Shown here piece after piece: positions 1-10,309 of a stretch of 64,000 nt of DNA (within the stretch, counting starts at the first letter, position 1; the number at the start of each line of letters is the position of its first letter). The stretch spans positions 10,515,501-10,579,500 of the forward strand of contig OY743190.1 in NCBI GenBank assembly GCA_963555705.1, in the 5' to 3' direction. Source of the stretch: Ligustrum vulgare. Its lineage: Eukaryota > Streptophyta > Magnoliopsida > Lamiales > Oleaceae. The notes below the pieces were generated by a model. The model worked only from the letters and a program-made list of their open reading frames with translations. It did no database searches and had not been told where the DNA came from. The position numbers and the translations under genes are program-made.

Positions 1-81
1 TTAACTGAAATCAAAAAAGTCTATATACAGATAATTCATTCTACTTCTTCACAAATTTATTTTTATTCAATTATAAAGCCA

Positions 82-82
82 A

Positions 83-150
<68 letters not shown>
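82..150. repeat. (AAT)n microsatellite
   Basis: About 23 uninterrupted AAT/TAA units. Read on the minus strand it gives a run of tyrosines, which is not a gene. Confidence 0.97.
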
Positions 151-152
<2 letters not shown>

Positions 153-524
153 GACTTTTTCATTAAAGTGGTGAGGGTGAGGGTGTGGTACGCGGTACTT
201 GTAGCACAACTGAATCATGAAATGCCTCCTTTCTGAAGAGAAAAACACACTAACATTGTGTCATTGCCCTCCAACCGACTTTTGAAAGATAAATCATAAT
301 AACATGTTTATAGTCAAAATGAAGAAGAAAAGCCACTGACCTTTCTTTCTCCCAGCCCACTGTGCGTTCCACTTCCTGAACTTCTGTCTGTTTTTCAACA
401 CCCAGCAAATAACATTCTATTCCCAGTTAACTTAATTGAAATTGCATCAAAGTCTACCAATTTTCAATTAATGCATGATCCAATTAATATGACATGGGCT
501 GGAGCTGGACCAATATTAAGTTGA

Positions 525-630
525 GGAAATTACACCACATACCTATTATAGAGATTTTCTTCCAAGCATCTTCCCATGGAAATTACTCCACATACCTATT
601 ATAGAGGTTTTCTTCCAAGCATCTTCCCAT
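525..630. repeat. Tandem duplication, two abutting 53-bp copies
   Basis: Copies at 525-577 and 578-630 both start GGAAATTAC and end CATCTTCCCAT. They differ at about two positions. No gene is visible around them. Confidence 0.93.
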
Positions 631-1440
631 TCATTTCATTCAACTGAAAGATAAGTTTAACACACTGCATGCAGATTCAGTTAAAAAATAAATTATTCTT
701 ATGCACTAGAATAACCCTACACAAATAAAGGGGAAAAAAAGACAAATACATGCTAAATTCAATACAAAACATCCAATTTCTCTAGAAAAATTTAGAGTAC
801 ATTTACATAAAACACACAAACATTGCTTTTCAACTCAGATCTACTCGCCCGAATTCACTTCCAATGGCCGGATTTTTCTCAAATTATACAATTTGCTTCA
901 AATTTGTAGAAATATGTACGAATTCGAAGCACTAACCTTCAACATTCACAGGGGGAACCTAGAGGCGATTGTGCGAAGCCATCGATTGGGACTCCTAACT
1001 GCCGCCTCCAACTACAATCCTTTGCCAATGTAAATCCCTCGATAAATATGCACATCTCCGCAACTAAGTATGGACCCTAACTCCATTGTAAATTTTTACA
1101 CGACGACAATTGTGTAGAAATTTACTCTTAAATTGGTTGATGAGTAGCACATGTTAACCTAAGCCATAGAAATGGTGATTCAGGTTGCTCCAGCTCCGAT
1201 TTGTTCCACTGTGAACAGACGAAATCGGGGTGGAACAAAGATCAAGAATGATAGGTTTTAAAAAATGGAAAGAATGAAAAAGTACATACATGTGATGATG
1301 ATTAATTCCATTTGGATTACTGCCCAAATGAGATTTTTCCTTTGATTACTTTTACTTGGCTCTTGGGGTTCTTAGTAGGTTTTCAAATGGGGAGAGATCG
1401 TGGGAGCCAGGAGTGGCCTTTTGTTTCTCGATGATATGAC
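631..1440. other. No confident gene
   Basis: Less AT-rich than its surroundings between about 840 and 1260. The minus strand has a donor-like GAAG|GTTAGT near 934, which could mark a 5' exon of a gene continuing beyond the left edge, but no ORF supports this. On the plus strand there is only a 29-codon ORF at about 1171. Confidence 0.4.
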
Positions 1441-1446
1441 GATATA

Positions 1447-1811
1447 GGCCTTGTTTGTTTTTCTTTAAACTTTTTTTCTTTTTTTCTACGGTACTCAATC
1501 TCAACCATCCATTAAAAGTCAAATCCACAATATTTTACTTTTCAAACAAATCTGAATCACCCATTCTCTAAAAAATCACTATTCATTTGTAAATACTCTT
1601 TTTAAACAATACCAAACACACACATAATAATATCTTGATTGGTAATGTTAATTTTTTTTTTTTTTTTTTTGTGGGTTTTTTTTTTTTTTTTTTGATAGAT
1701 GTGTAGTTTTAAAATTTTGAAAAATCAAAAACTGTGGGTTTGACTAAAAATGGATGGTTGAAATTGAATTTGTAAAGTTGAGGTAAAAAAATATCACTAC
1801 CAAACAGGCTC
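1447..1811. mobile_element. Inverted pair of small MITE-like units
   Basis: The block starts GGCCTTGTTTG and ends CAAACAGGCTC, an approximate inverted repeat. The left half is in reverse orientation and the right half forward. Both contain a shared core around 'tggatggttgaaattga' and 'gtgggtttgact'. A third relative lies at 22181-22355. No coding capacity. The class is inferred from the inverted ends; no clear target duplication was found. Confidence 0.6.
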
Positions 1812-2012
1812 TAAATATATACAATAGTATTAAGAAAATGTATTCTTGGTTCAGAGTAAAATGTGTAAAGGCAAACTTGTCAAGGGAAAGATTCTCCTTT
1901 ATTCACTACCAAACGGGCTCTAAATATATGCAATAGTATTAAGAAAGGGTATTCTTGGTTTAGAGTAAATTGTGTGAGGACAAACTTGTCAAGGGAAAGA
2001 TTCTCTCATATC
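1795..2012. repeat. Tandem duplication with 109-bp period
   Basis: Copies start at 1795 and 1904, both with CACTACCAAAC(A/G)GGCTC, and both run to AAGGGAAAGATTCTC. They differ at roughly ten positions. The repeat includes the right end of the preceding MITE-like block, so the duplication came after that insertion. Confidence 0.88.
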
Positions 2013-3253
2013 CACATTTTTAAAGTAGTAGTGATAAAGGTGAGAATTCCCTCTAAACTTGTTCTTATTTGAACTTTTCGAACTTATCAAAGATTAATAT
2101 TTTATGTGGCGTTCAACCCGAACTTATCAAAGGCAAGAAAACATTTGTAAAGTTCCCATTATGGTACTTGTTTTTGCATATCAACGCGATCTAAGGTTTA
2201 ATATACTTTAGTTTTTGTGTCGTGAGGTTGAGGTTGTAGTGTTCATATAAACCAATTCGAATTTGAAACTTTCCAGACGTTCTTCAATTTAGTTTCGTGA
2301 GTTACGTCGTGTTTCCAAACGAAATCACATCAAACCCACCATTAAAGAAAAAAATTGAACAATTTGAATAACACATTGTACATCTAACAAAACTTCGCAT
2401 ATGCTTGGTAAAATTATTATAAATAAATTTAGTTGTTGTTTGAACCCCATTATAATTTAACATATTTTTCTTTCTCTTAGTTTTTAACTATAGAATTTCA
2501 AAAAATCACAATTTCAAAACTCATTTTATCTATAAATAAATCTAATTATAATGAAATTTATGTAAGAACTTATAAAAAAGAGTAATTTTATTGTCACTAC
2601 ACTACTTATTTTCTACACCACATTCTAAATACACAACAAATAAAATATTTTTAAAAAAAATACACTACCACAAAATTTACGTATATATCCCTAATATAAT
2701 TAAAACAACAACCAAAAACTGATATGTACACCACCGACATTTCCCCTTCTCTGTCTCTCCCTATCGATTGTTTAACTTCATTCATCCTTCTCTCTCTTTT
2801 CCGATGATAATATAAATCAAGAAATGGCATATACTTTCCCTCCTTCGGAACTGATTTTGTTGTTTGAATCTTGAGTATGAATCCAATTAATTTCCGGATT
2901 TTGCTATTTTTGTAATGGTTTTGCTTGTATTCGTTTTGATTTGCCTAACGACAGAGTGGTGATTACACAAGGGTGATCGGCAGCTGCAGCAATGGTAATT
3001 ACATGCACATGGTGTTCAGCGACTGGAGCAAATTCCTACTTTTTCATTCCTTTGACAAACATAAAGGGTAATTATATGCACATGATGACTGGGGGCTACA
3101 GCAAATCCCTACTTTTCAATCCTTCAATTTAATTCAAACACAATGGCAATTTTACATGCGTGGCTGGGCAAATTTGAAGATTCATAATTACAAATTGTTA
3201 ATAATTAACGGAATAGTGACGGCTGCAACATACAATTGCAAAAACTTTAAACG
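2013..3253. other. AT-rich intergenic, no gene seen
   Basis: No ORF with recognisable coding content on either strand. Two similar short stretches (about 2985-3020 and 3065-3100, sharing 'taattacatgcacatg'-like text) suggest an old local duplication. Confidence 0.5.
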
Positions 3254-3440
3254 TTAGGGACGACAATATGACAGGGATTTCCCGAATCCGACGAGGATCC
3301 GTCCCGAATGGGGCGAGGAATCCCAACAATGACGAGGACGGGAGTAATGGGGATTACTATCAAATCACCATTCCAACCCCTATCAAATCTCCATCCCCGC
3401 CCCAGACCCACACCCACCCAGAAACCATCCCCAATTAATA
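3254..3440. mobile_element. GC-rich remnant resembling a non-autonomous hAT end
   Basis: Begins TTAGGGACGACAATATGACAGGG and is rich in GGGGAT/CCCCATC-type text. The minus-strand frame is a Gly/Asp/Pro-rich low-complexity ORF. Similar GC-rich text occurs at 47991-48095 beside the assembly gap. Assignment rests on resemblance only; no second end or target duplication was found. Confidence 0.3.
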
Positions 3441-4119
3441 AGTTCAATTAAAAAAAAATTCAAACAAAATAAAAGTGTCATGAATCACCCAACGCCCAAA
3501 TATATAATTTCAAAACCAAGCCCTATATTTCAACTCGATATTACTCTTCATCTCTCACAAGTCTCATATTATTCTCCCCAAACATACTTCTTAACATAAA
3601 TAAACTTGTACTATTCTATGATAATTATTATGAACTTCTTTTATTAATGTTAATCATTTCTTAGAGCTATTAAAAGAGAATTTTGTAAAATAATCATACT
3701 TTAAGAAAAAGAACTAGTTGCACACCCGTGTGTTGTATGGAAAGAGATGTTAGAGATATTATATTATTTTAAAACAACATATAATAAAAAAAATAGAAAA
3801 AAATATTATTAACACTATGACCATTAAAATTAGTTTTTCTGAATTCAACTTAATACAAATTTTGAATAACTTCTTTAAATACGACATTTATAGTTAAATT
3901 GATTGGCTTGCCTTTCTTATCTCAATAAGTATCTTCAGGCCAGAATGACTTTTAACTATAGAATTGTAACTTTAATATTGCAACATATATTTGTTCATGA
4001 CTAAACACTGATCTTTTAAAGAAAAAATTGAGTGTGATTGTGATTGTCCTTAACTCCAATATATAGTCATGGCGTAGGAGGCTATCAATGGGAACTCATG
4101 TCTTTTTTAAAATTTTAAT
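3441..4119. other. AT-rich intergenic, no gene seen
   Basis: No coding signal. The region ends abruptly at about 4120, where near-perfect similarity to 10310 onward begins. Confidence 0.5.
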
Positions 4120-5463
4120 GGAACACATATAATCCGTAATTTGTGAGCTTTTGAGCCTATGAGCTACTTTTACTCTTTATATTAAGCTCTATTTTTTGAT
4201 GTGTGCCTGCATGGTTGGGTTATGCTTGGATGTGCTTTCTTGTGCATACCGTTGTAGCTTCTTGATTCAAGTGCAAATTATAGAAAAGGCAATAGGTTAA
4301 ACCAAATTTGACTTGCTAAAAGAGCCTACCTTGCTACATGAACCATTAGAAGCCCGTTTGAGCCTTAGCCTTTCTTTGAATTTTTATGCCACGTTACAAG
4401 CCACGAATACCCTTTCTTTCGCATTATCTCTGTTTTGATTTGAACCCATAGAGAAGGGATTCGCGAGCTTTTGTTGATTGAGGATTGTGCTATGGTCTAA
4501 GTCTAAGAAATTGAAATGGTTATCTTGTGTTGAGCATTGGTTGTGAAATGGACTAAATTCAGGGGATTGAAATTCCATCTTGTGATTGAGAAAAAGTTGC
4601 AGTCTGTACTCGAAAAAAAATTTGAAAGAGAAAAAGCAATGACAAGGAAATTAGTCATGAAAATTAGTAGTTGAGGATGTCAAACACTCAACTTTTGAAA
4701 AAAAAAAAAAAAAAAGAAGAGAAGAGATTCAAGTGTGAACAAAGTTGGGTAGCGGGAAACAATGAAGATCATATTAAGGGAGAAGGAAGTAATGCTATTT
4801 TGAATTGACTTAGTTTGCGAAATTCCTTCTCGACTCAGCCTAAATATACCATTTTATCCTACCTGACCTGAAGCCCCGTTACAACCAAATAAAGACCTTT
4901 ACTTTGCACTTGTGTTATTGTTGGCTCCGGTTATGACAGTTAGGCAATCTGTGGTACTGACTTTTCCATGCAGAGAGCTGAGCGAAAATTCTAACCCTTA
5001 TACACTTTGTGCGAAGAGAGAAATATCTTGTGAGGGTGTTAACTCCCATTACATTTACTTATGAGTGGTTTGAATTGCTTGGTCTAGGGTTGGTGCTATG
5101 AATGTGGTCGGGGGTACTGTGTTGACTGAATTCACATCATGAACAACTCGGTTTACACGAATAATTTCTTCCGGAATTGGGCGAAACTATTATCTTTGTA
5201 GTCACTCATAAATGATTGGGAGGTGAGTGAACACGAGAGGTGCAAGGAAATAAATCATATCGAGCCATGATTGGGATGGGAAATAAAGGGCGTTGCATCT
5301 CTAGCACACACGAACACAATCCGATCATGCAATGGAACATTTTTGTTAAAGAAAAGTGGGTTGCAACCTAAAGTCTCTAAATTGTAATCTATTGTTTGAA
5401 CCCCATTCTTTTCTTTGCAATTCTTTGTTCGAGGACGAACAACGGTTCAAGTGTGGGGGGATT
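4120..5463 (+). mobile_element. Truncated 3' internal region of an upstream tandem gypsy copy
   Basis: This segment is nearly identical to 10310-11653 (constant offset 6190), the part of the downstream element between the deleted pol and the 3' LTR. It ends in the polypurine-like tract GTGTGGGGGGATT directly before the LTR at 5464. A normal 5' LTR would be preceded by host DNA and a 5-bp target copy. Here it is preceded by element-internal sequence, so this LTR also served as the 3' LTR of another copy. The short minus-strand ORFs in both copies (about 4384 and 10575) are identical by descent and show no protein features. Confidence 0.9.
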
Positions 5464-5652
5464 TGATAAGTGTGATATTTACGTTTATTTTATGCACTTA
5501 TATCCTTGAATAAGTCATAATGGGATTCTATCTAAGTATTATTAATGCATGTTGTGTTTCATGTTGAATAGGATCCTAAAAGAGGAGAAAAGAAGGAAAA
5601 AGGACCAAAATGCGCTTAAAACTGAAGTTTGGGGACTTAGGCGCAAATAAAG

Positions 5653-5886
5653 TTACGGTCGTAAGAAAACCATGTCACGGCCGTGAAAGAATGTTGAATC
5701 AAAAAGAAAATAAGCAGAAACATAGTTACGGCCGTAAAAGAAATGTTACGGCCGTAACCTTCAAAAGAAGAAAAATGTTCAGAAACCGTGTTACGGCCGT
5801 AAATCAGAAAGTCACGGCCGTAACGTCAACTTTGGAAAATATGCAGAAGCCGTGTTACGGCCGTAAATCAGAAATCACGGCCGTAA
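5653..5886. promoter_or_regulatory. Array of eight TTACGGCCGTAA palindromes in U3
   Basis: Boxes start at 5653, 5675, 5726, 5746, 5791, 5812, 5855 and 5875. They form four pairs with start-to-start spacing of 22, 20, 21 and 20 bp. Pairs begin 73, 65 and 64 bp apart. The core ACGGCCGT is almost invariant. The box at 5675 is TCACGGCCGTGA, changed symmetrically so that it stays palindromic. The array ends 86 bp upstream of the TATA box. Spacing close to two helical turns suggests a dimeric protein binding on one face of the DNA; that is inference. Confidence 0.85.
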
Positions 5887-5971
5887 CTATTCCAGTCAAA
5901 ATTTCCATATTTTAATTCTTTCCATAAATTTGGGATTTCTTGCTCCCAAAGTTAGGGCACGAAATTGAAGC

Positions 5972-5979
5972 TATAAAAA
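5972..5979 (+). promoter_or_regulatory. LTR TATA box
   Basis: TATAAAAA followed by GGGAG, in U3 of the left LTR. The same box is at 12162-12169 in the right LTR. Confidence 0.75.
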
Positions 5980-6945
5980 GGGAGTTTCATGACAAGAAAA
6001 AGAGACTTTTATTATTGTGAAAGAGGAAAAATATTGAGGAAAATTGAGGGCAAAATATAGAGCATTCTTGGGAGATTTTCAAGCGCAAGAACACAACAAC
6101 AATGGAATTCATGAAGCAATTTGAAGAATCTACCACAATCATGCTAGGCTAAATTCCATATCTTGTTCAAAGGGGAAGTTGTGTCAATTTAATTATGTTA
6201 TTTTCTTTTCCTACAAATTAGTAGCGTGAATTTATTCCTTTATTTCAATTGTTGGATTATTATGTTTTGAATGTTCAATTGAGTTTATTTGATTAATAGT
6301 TTAATTTGGCCAATTGGATTATTGATCTTTGGATTCATGAATATGCTATGTTTAGATTCTTGATCCGTAATTGTCATTGAATCTTTACTTTAGTAGCAAA
6401 TAAATCTCGTGCAGGTTTAGTAATAATTCAACTTGAATTGATTAATTCGAGCTTGTGTAATTAACGATCCAATTCAATCTATTCTTCTAAATTTTCATAC
6501 TAGTCGTGCATTAAATCCTAAGAGCTTGTTTAGGATTGTCCATGGCTAGAATTGGTTCAAAGAGCTTGTTTTGAATCAATACACATAAGGAAGAATTTAG
6601 ATAATCAGAGCTTGTTGATTATTTATGATTGATAATTGAATTAGGGATAGAAACACGTTACAATGAAAGGTGTAACATTAATTGAGGGCACAACCGAACC
6701 CGAGAACAAGATTTCCTCTCATATTATTTCTTTAGTCATATTTAATTGTTTATTTTTATGCATAGTTTTCATTCAAGCAATTCAAACAACAAACCCCCCA
6801 TTCCATTCTAATTGATCGAACAACTAAAATTAGTTTCCGTTCCTCGTGGGATCGACCATTACTCTCGCTACTACATTATTAATTAATATTTAGCAAGTAA
6901 GGAATTATTTATTATTTTGGTGCATTGCGACACGCATCAAATTTT

Positions 6946-6963
6946 TGGCGCCGTTGCCGGGGA
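6946..6963 (+). promoter_or_regulatory. Primer binding site
   Basis: TGGCGCCGTTGCCGGGGA, six bases after the LTR end. This is the usual PBS text of plant Tat/Athila elements, thought to pair with a tRNA 3' end. Confidence 0.88.
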
Positions 6964-7094
6964 ACGGTTAACCAATTTAGTGTTTAATCAATTAGAATTT
7001 TATTTTCTGCATTTTTATTTATTTATTTTTATTTTCGGTTTAATTAAAAAAAATTGAAATCCCGAAAACTTTATTTATTTATTCATTTATTTGT

Positions 7095-8387
7095 ATGCAT
7101 AAAACTCGATCCACTAATCCTGAATATTTTTTATTTGATCCAGAAATCGAGCGAACTTTTCGACAGCGAAGAAGGGAAGCACTAGAACAAATGGCAGCTC
7201 ATAACCTCAACAACAGGACACTTAAACAATTGGCCACTCCAGATGTCGCTCAACAGCCGCTCTGTATCACTTTTCCGACAGTGGAGGAGGGAAAAACTTT
7301 TGAACTCAATTCTGGACTCATTCACTTGTTGCCAACTTTTCGAGGACATGCTGGTGAAGACCCTTACAGGCATCTCAAGAAATTCCACGTGGTTTGTGAC
7401 AGTATGAGACCCACTGGTATTACCGAGGAACAAATTAAAATGAGGGCATTTCCATTCTCGTTAAAGGATGCCGCTACTGATTGGCTATACTGTTTACCAC
7501 CCGGATCAGTCACCACCTGGAATGACATGAAGAGGCTATTTTTGGAAAAATATTTTCCTGCATCTCGGGCTGGAACAATCCGGAAGGAAATTTGCGGGGT
7601 TCGTCAAAACAATGGTGAATCGATGTATGAATATTGGGAGCGCTTCAAGAAGCTCATCTCGAGCTGCCCCCATCATCAAATCAGCGAACAACTACTGGTG
7701 CAATATTTCTACGAAGGACTACTACCAATGGACAGAAGTATGATAGATGCCGCAAGTGGAGGTGCCTTAATGGACAAAACACCGGAACAGGCTCGGGCTT
7801 TGATTTCCAACATGGCTGAAAACACTCAGCAATTTAACCCAACCCGAGACATGCAAGTTCGCCGCGTGAACGAGGTAAGTAGTTCCAATATAGAAAGTCA
7901 ACTGTTTGAACTAACAAATCTCGTTAAACAACTTGCTGTAGGAAGTGCACAACAAGTCAAAGCATGCGGGATATGTGCTAACTTCGGACATGCAACGGAT
8001 ACATGTCCGGTGTTGCAAGAGGAGAATGGTGAACAGGTAAAGGCTGCAGAAGGGTTTCCATTTCAAAAACAACAATACAATCCGTACTCAAACACTTACA
8101 ATCCTGGCTGGAGGGACCACCCGAACTTGAGCTATGGGAATAACAAACCTCCGGGTTTCGTCTCCAACAAGCCTCAAGGGAATTTTCAACAACAAGGAAA
8201 TTTCCATCCACAGGGACAATATCAGCAAAAGCCACAATCATCAGGTATGTCTCTCGAAAAAATGATGAAAACTTTGGCCACTAACACTCTACAATTTCAA
8301 CAGGATACAAAATCCAGCATTCAAAACCTGGAAAATCAAATGAGTCAAATGGCCACAGCTATCAACAGACTGGAAGCACAAACATGA
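7095..8387 (+). CDS. Retrotransposon Gag polyprotein
   Basis: A 430-codon ORF starting about 130 bases after the PBS. Residues roughly 85-240 match the Retrotrans_gag domain: GEDPYRHLKKFHVVCD, then ATDWLYCLPPGSVTTW, then FLEKYFPASRAGTIRKEI. A complete CCHC zinc knuckle follows (CGICANFGHATDTC near residue 295), and the C-terminal part is Gln/Asn-rich. Gag packages the element RNA into cytoplasmic particles. The ORF closes with an in-frame TGA at 8385-8387 and the same frame continues at once into the protease region. The stop could be a mutation or a programmed gag/pro boundary. Composition is coding-like with no other lesion, so this Gag could still be made. Confidence 0.9.
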   Translation: MHKTRSTNPEYFLFDPEIERTFRQRRREALEQMAAHNLNNRTLKQLATPDVAQQPLCITFPTVEEGKTFELNSGLIHLLPTFRGHAGEDPYRHLKKFHVVCDSMRPTGITEEQIKMRAFPFSLKDAATDWLYCLPPGSVTTWNDMKRLFLEKYFPASRAGTIRKEICGVRQNNGESMYEYWERFKKLISSCPHHQISEQLLVQYFYEGLLPMDRSMIDAASGGALMDKTPEQARALISNMAENTQQFNPTRDMQVRRVNEVSSSNIESQLFELTNLVKQLAVGSAQQVKACGICANFGHATDTCPVLQEENGEQVKAAEGFPFQKQQYNPYSNTYNPGWRDHPNLSYGNNKPPGFVSNKPQGNFQQQGNFHPQGQYQQKPQSSGMSLEKMMKTLATNTLQFQQDTKSSIQNLENQMSQMATAINRLEAQT

Positions 8388-8393
8388 GGAAAG

Positions 8394-9464
8394 TTGCCAT
8401 CTCAACCCGAGGTGAATCCGAAGAATGTAAGTGCAATTACTCTTCGAAGTGGAAAAGAAATTGAGGCGCCACAATCAAAGCCAACCGCGAGTGAAGAGGA
8501 GGAGGTTGAAGAAAAAGAAGTCGAAAAGAAAAACAGCATTCCACAAAACTCTCAGGTAAAAACCGAACCTATTGTGAATGCGAAACTAACTCCACCGCCT
8601 TTTCCGAGCAGGTTAGCGAAGGCGACTAAGGAAAGCAAGGAGAAGGAAATTCTGGAAATGTTCAGGAAAGTGGAAATCAACATTCCACTATTGGATGCAA
8701 TCAAGCAAGTGCCCCGATACGCGAAGTTCTTAAAGGAGCTGTGCACCAACAAACGGAAGTTGATGGGAAATGAGATGGTGAGAATGGGTGAGTCTGTATC
8801 TGCACTTCTTCAAAGAAAATTACCTCCCAAGTGCAAGGATCCAGGTATGTTTACCATACCTTGTCAAATAGGTAATAAGAAAATAAATCGTGCTTTAATT
8901 GACTTAGGTGCATCTATCAATGTAATGCCTAGGTCCACCTATGCTTCATTAAAACTTGCCAAATTGACTGAAACTAATGTCATAATTCAACTAGCCGATC
9001 GTTCTAATGCTTATCCTGACGGGGTAGTTGAAGACATTCTAGTGCAAGTAGGCGATTTAGTGTTTCCAGCAGATTTTTACGTGTTGGACATGAATGATGA
9101 TCACTCTCCAAACCCCACTCCTATTTTGTTAGGCAGACCATTCCTAAAAACATCGAAAACTAAGATAGATGTTAGTGATGGTATACTTACCATGGAGTTT
9201 GATAATGAAATTGTTAAGTTCAACATTTATGACTCCATGAAACACATTAATGATGCTAACAAATTTCATTCTACTGTTGTGAGTTATTCTCCATTTCAGG
9301 AAACTGTTGCTGAGCTTAATGATTGTCCAAAGCCATCACGACCAGGTAAAAACTTTTGTACCGCCCTACCAGTAGCTGATGAGAAGTTTCCCCCTACTTT
9401 GCAGGCATTAACGAAGAGCATGAAGAGGAAATTGAGCTTTGGTAATCCACCTAATCCCGGTTGA
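8394..9464 (+). CDS. Gypsy aspartic protease region, rest of Pol missing
   Basis: Same frame as gag. It starts with LPSQPEVNPKNVSAITLRSG, the usual link region of Tat/Athila polyproteins. An acidic Glu/Lys stretch is followed by the protease: the active-site region is ALIDLGASINVMP (DLG in place of DTG, common in this clade) and the C-terminal motif is ILLGRPFL. The ORF ends soon after, at SFGNPPNPG and a stop. Reverse transcriptase, RNase H and integrase are absent from here to the 3' LTR. The listed start is the first in-frame Met-like point after the TGA; real expression would be by readthrough or from the original fused frame. Confidence 0.82.
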   Translation: MPSQPEVNPKNVSAITLRSGKEIEAPQSKPTASEEEEVEEKEVEKKNSIPQNSQVKTEPIVNAKLTPPPFPSRLAKATKESKEKEILEMFRKVEINIPLLDAIKQVPRYAKFLKELCTNKRKLMGNEMVRMGESVSALLQRKLPPKCKDPGMFTIPCQIGNKKINRALIDLGASINVMPRSTYASLKLAKLTETNVIIQLADRSNAYPDGVVEDILVQVGDLVFPADFYVLDMNDDHSPNPTPILLGRPFLKTSKTKIDVSDGILTMEFDNEIVKFNIYDSMKHINDANKFHSTVVSYSPFQETVAELNDCPKPSRPGKNFCTALPVADEKFPPTLQALTKSMKRKLSFGNPPNPG

Positions 9465-10309
9465 AGGGGGAAACAACCTGTCGAGCCAACGACAGTAAAC
9501 AAAGGCGCTGCTCGGGAGGCAACCCGAGAGTGGAGTTTCTTTACCTCCTCAACTTTTTATTTTTTTATTTTCGTGTTTTCATTTTTTGGTTAATTTTAGT
9601 TTAATTAGTCATTTAAAAAAAAAAAACCTCAGAGGCAACCTTACGGCCGTATGACACACCTTACGGCCGTAATTCAGTTTTTAAACTTTTATTCAGAAAC
9701 CACCTTACGGCCGTAAGACACATCTTTACGGCCGTAATTAACTTCTTCCCCCAAAATTTTCAGAGGCCTGATTACGGCCGTAAGACACATATTTACGGCC
9801 GTAAATCCAGAAATTTCAAACTTAAAAATTTCTTTTCCCCCTTCTACTGTTTAGCTTTATTTTTCAATGAGGACATTGTTTTGTCTAAGTGTGGGGGGGA
9901 TTGAATTGATTGTGAGCTTAATGTCGTTATCTTCTTTCTGTAGTCGAAACGTTAAAATTCAATTTGAGTCAGCATCCATTTTAATCTTTGATAGGAAGCG
10001 ACCCCACTTTTGGTTCATTTTTTTGAAAAATCATTGCATAATTGGATATAAATTGAGCACATAGAGATGATCTCTCCCAAAACTGCACAATAGGTTGAAA
10101 ATAAAAAGAAAAATTGTCAGATGTCTACAACATAGTCAACCCAAACAGGAATAAATGTATTATCCCTTCATATATAACCCTGAACGTCCCAATTATTATA
10201 CTTTTGTGAGTAGTCATGGTTTGAATACTTTTAACCGTTATCCTCGACCAATGGACTTAGAATTGGAATGAAGATCGAGCAATGACCCATAACTCATAAT
10301 TGGATGGGA
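9465..10309 (+). mobile_element. Post-pol internal region of the gypsy element
   Basis: Contains GGCGCTGCTCGGGAGGCAACCC near 9510, a second palindrome array, and a polypurine-like tract AAGTGTGGGGGGGA near 9890. That tract resembles the true one before the 3' LTR, as though two element 3' ends were joined here. No ORF of note. Confidence 0.7.
9641..9804. promoter_or_regulatory. Second palindrome array, internal, six boxes
   Basis: Boxes start at 9641, 9661, 9705, 9726, 9772 and 9793. Spacing within pairs is 20, 21 and 21 bp and between pair starts 64 and 67 bp, the same rhythm as the LTR array. The first box ends AT in place of AA. It is outside the LTR and has no TATA box nearby. Confidence 0.85.

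Larger units (their letters stand above)
5464..6939 (+). repeat. Gypsy LTR shared by two tandem copies
   Basis: 1476 bp, TG...CA ends, nearly identical to 11654-13129. U3 carries the palindrome array (5653-5886) and a TATA box (5972-5979). The 101-codon ORF at 5610-5915 is made by reading the palindromes in shifting frames and is not a gene. Confidence 0.93.

Noticed and set aside
63..248. 61-codon minus-strand ORF with a Tyr run
   Set aside because: It is a translation of the AAT microsatellite.
3247..3447. 66-codon Gly/Asp-rich minus-strand ORF
   Set aside because: Low-complexity translation of GC-rich repeat text.
4384..4578. 64-codon minus-strand ORF, repeated at 10575-10769
   Set aside because: Conserved only because the retroelement segment is duplicated; no domain and it is antisense to the element.
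5653..5886. Possible CRISPR-like array
   Set aside because: Boxes are 12-bp palindromes in pairs with unequal spacers inside an LTR of a plant genome; no CRISPR is expected.
5610..5915. 101-codon ORF in the LTR (and its twin at 11800-12105)
   Set aside because: It reads the palindrome boxes in changing frames (VTAV, YGRK). It is identical in both LTRs by descent and has no domain.
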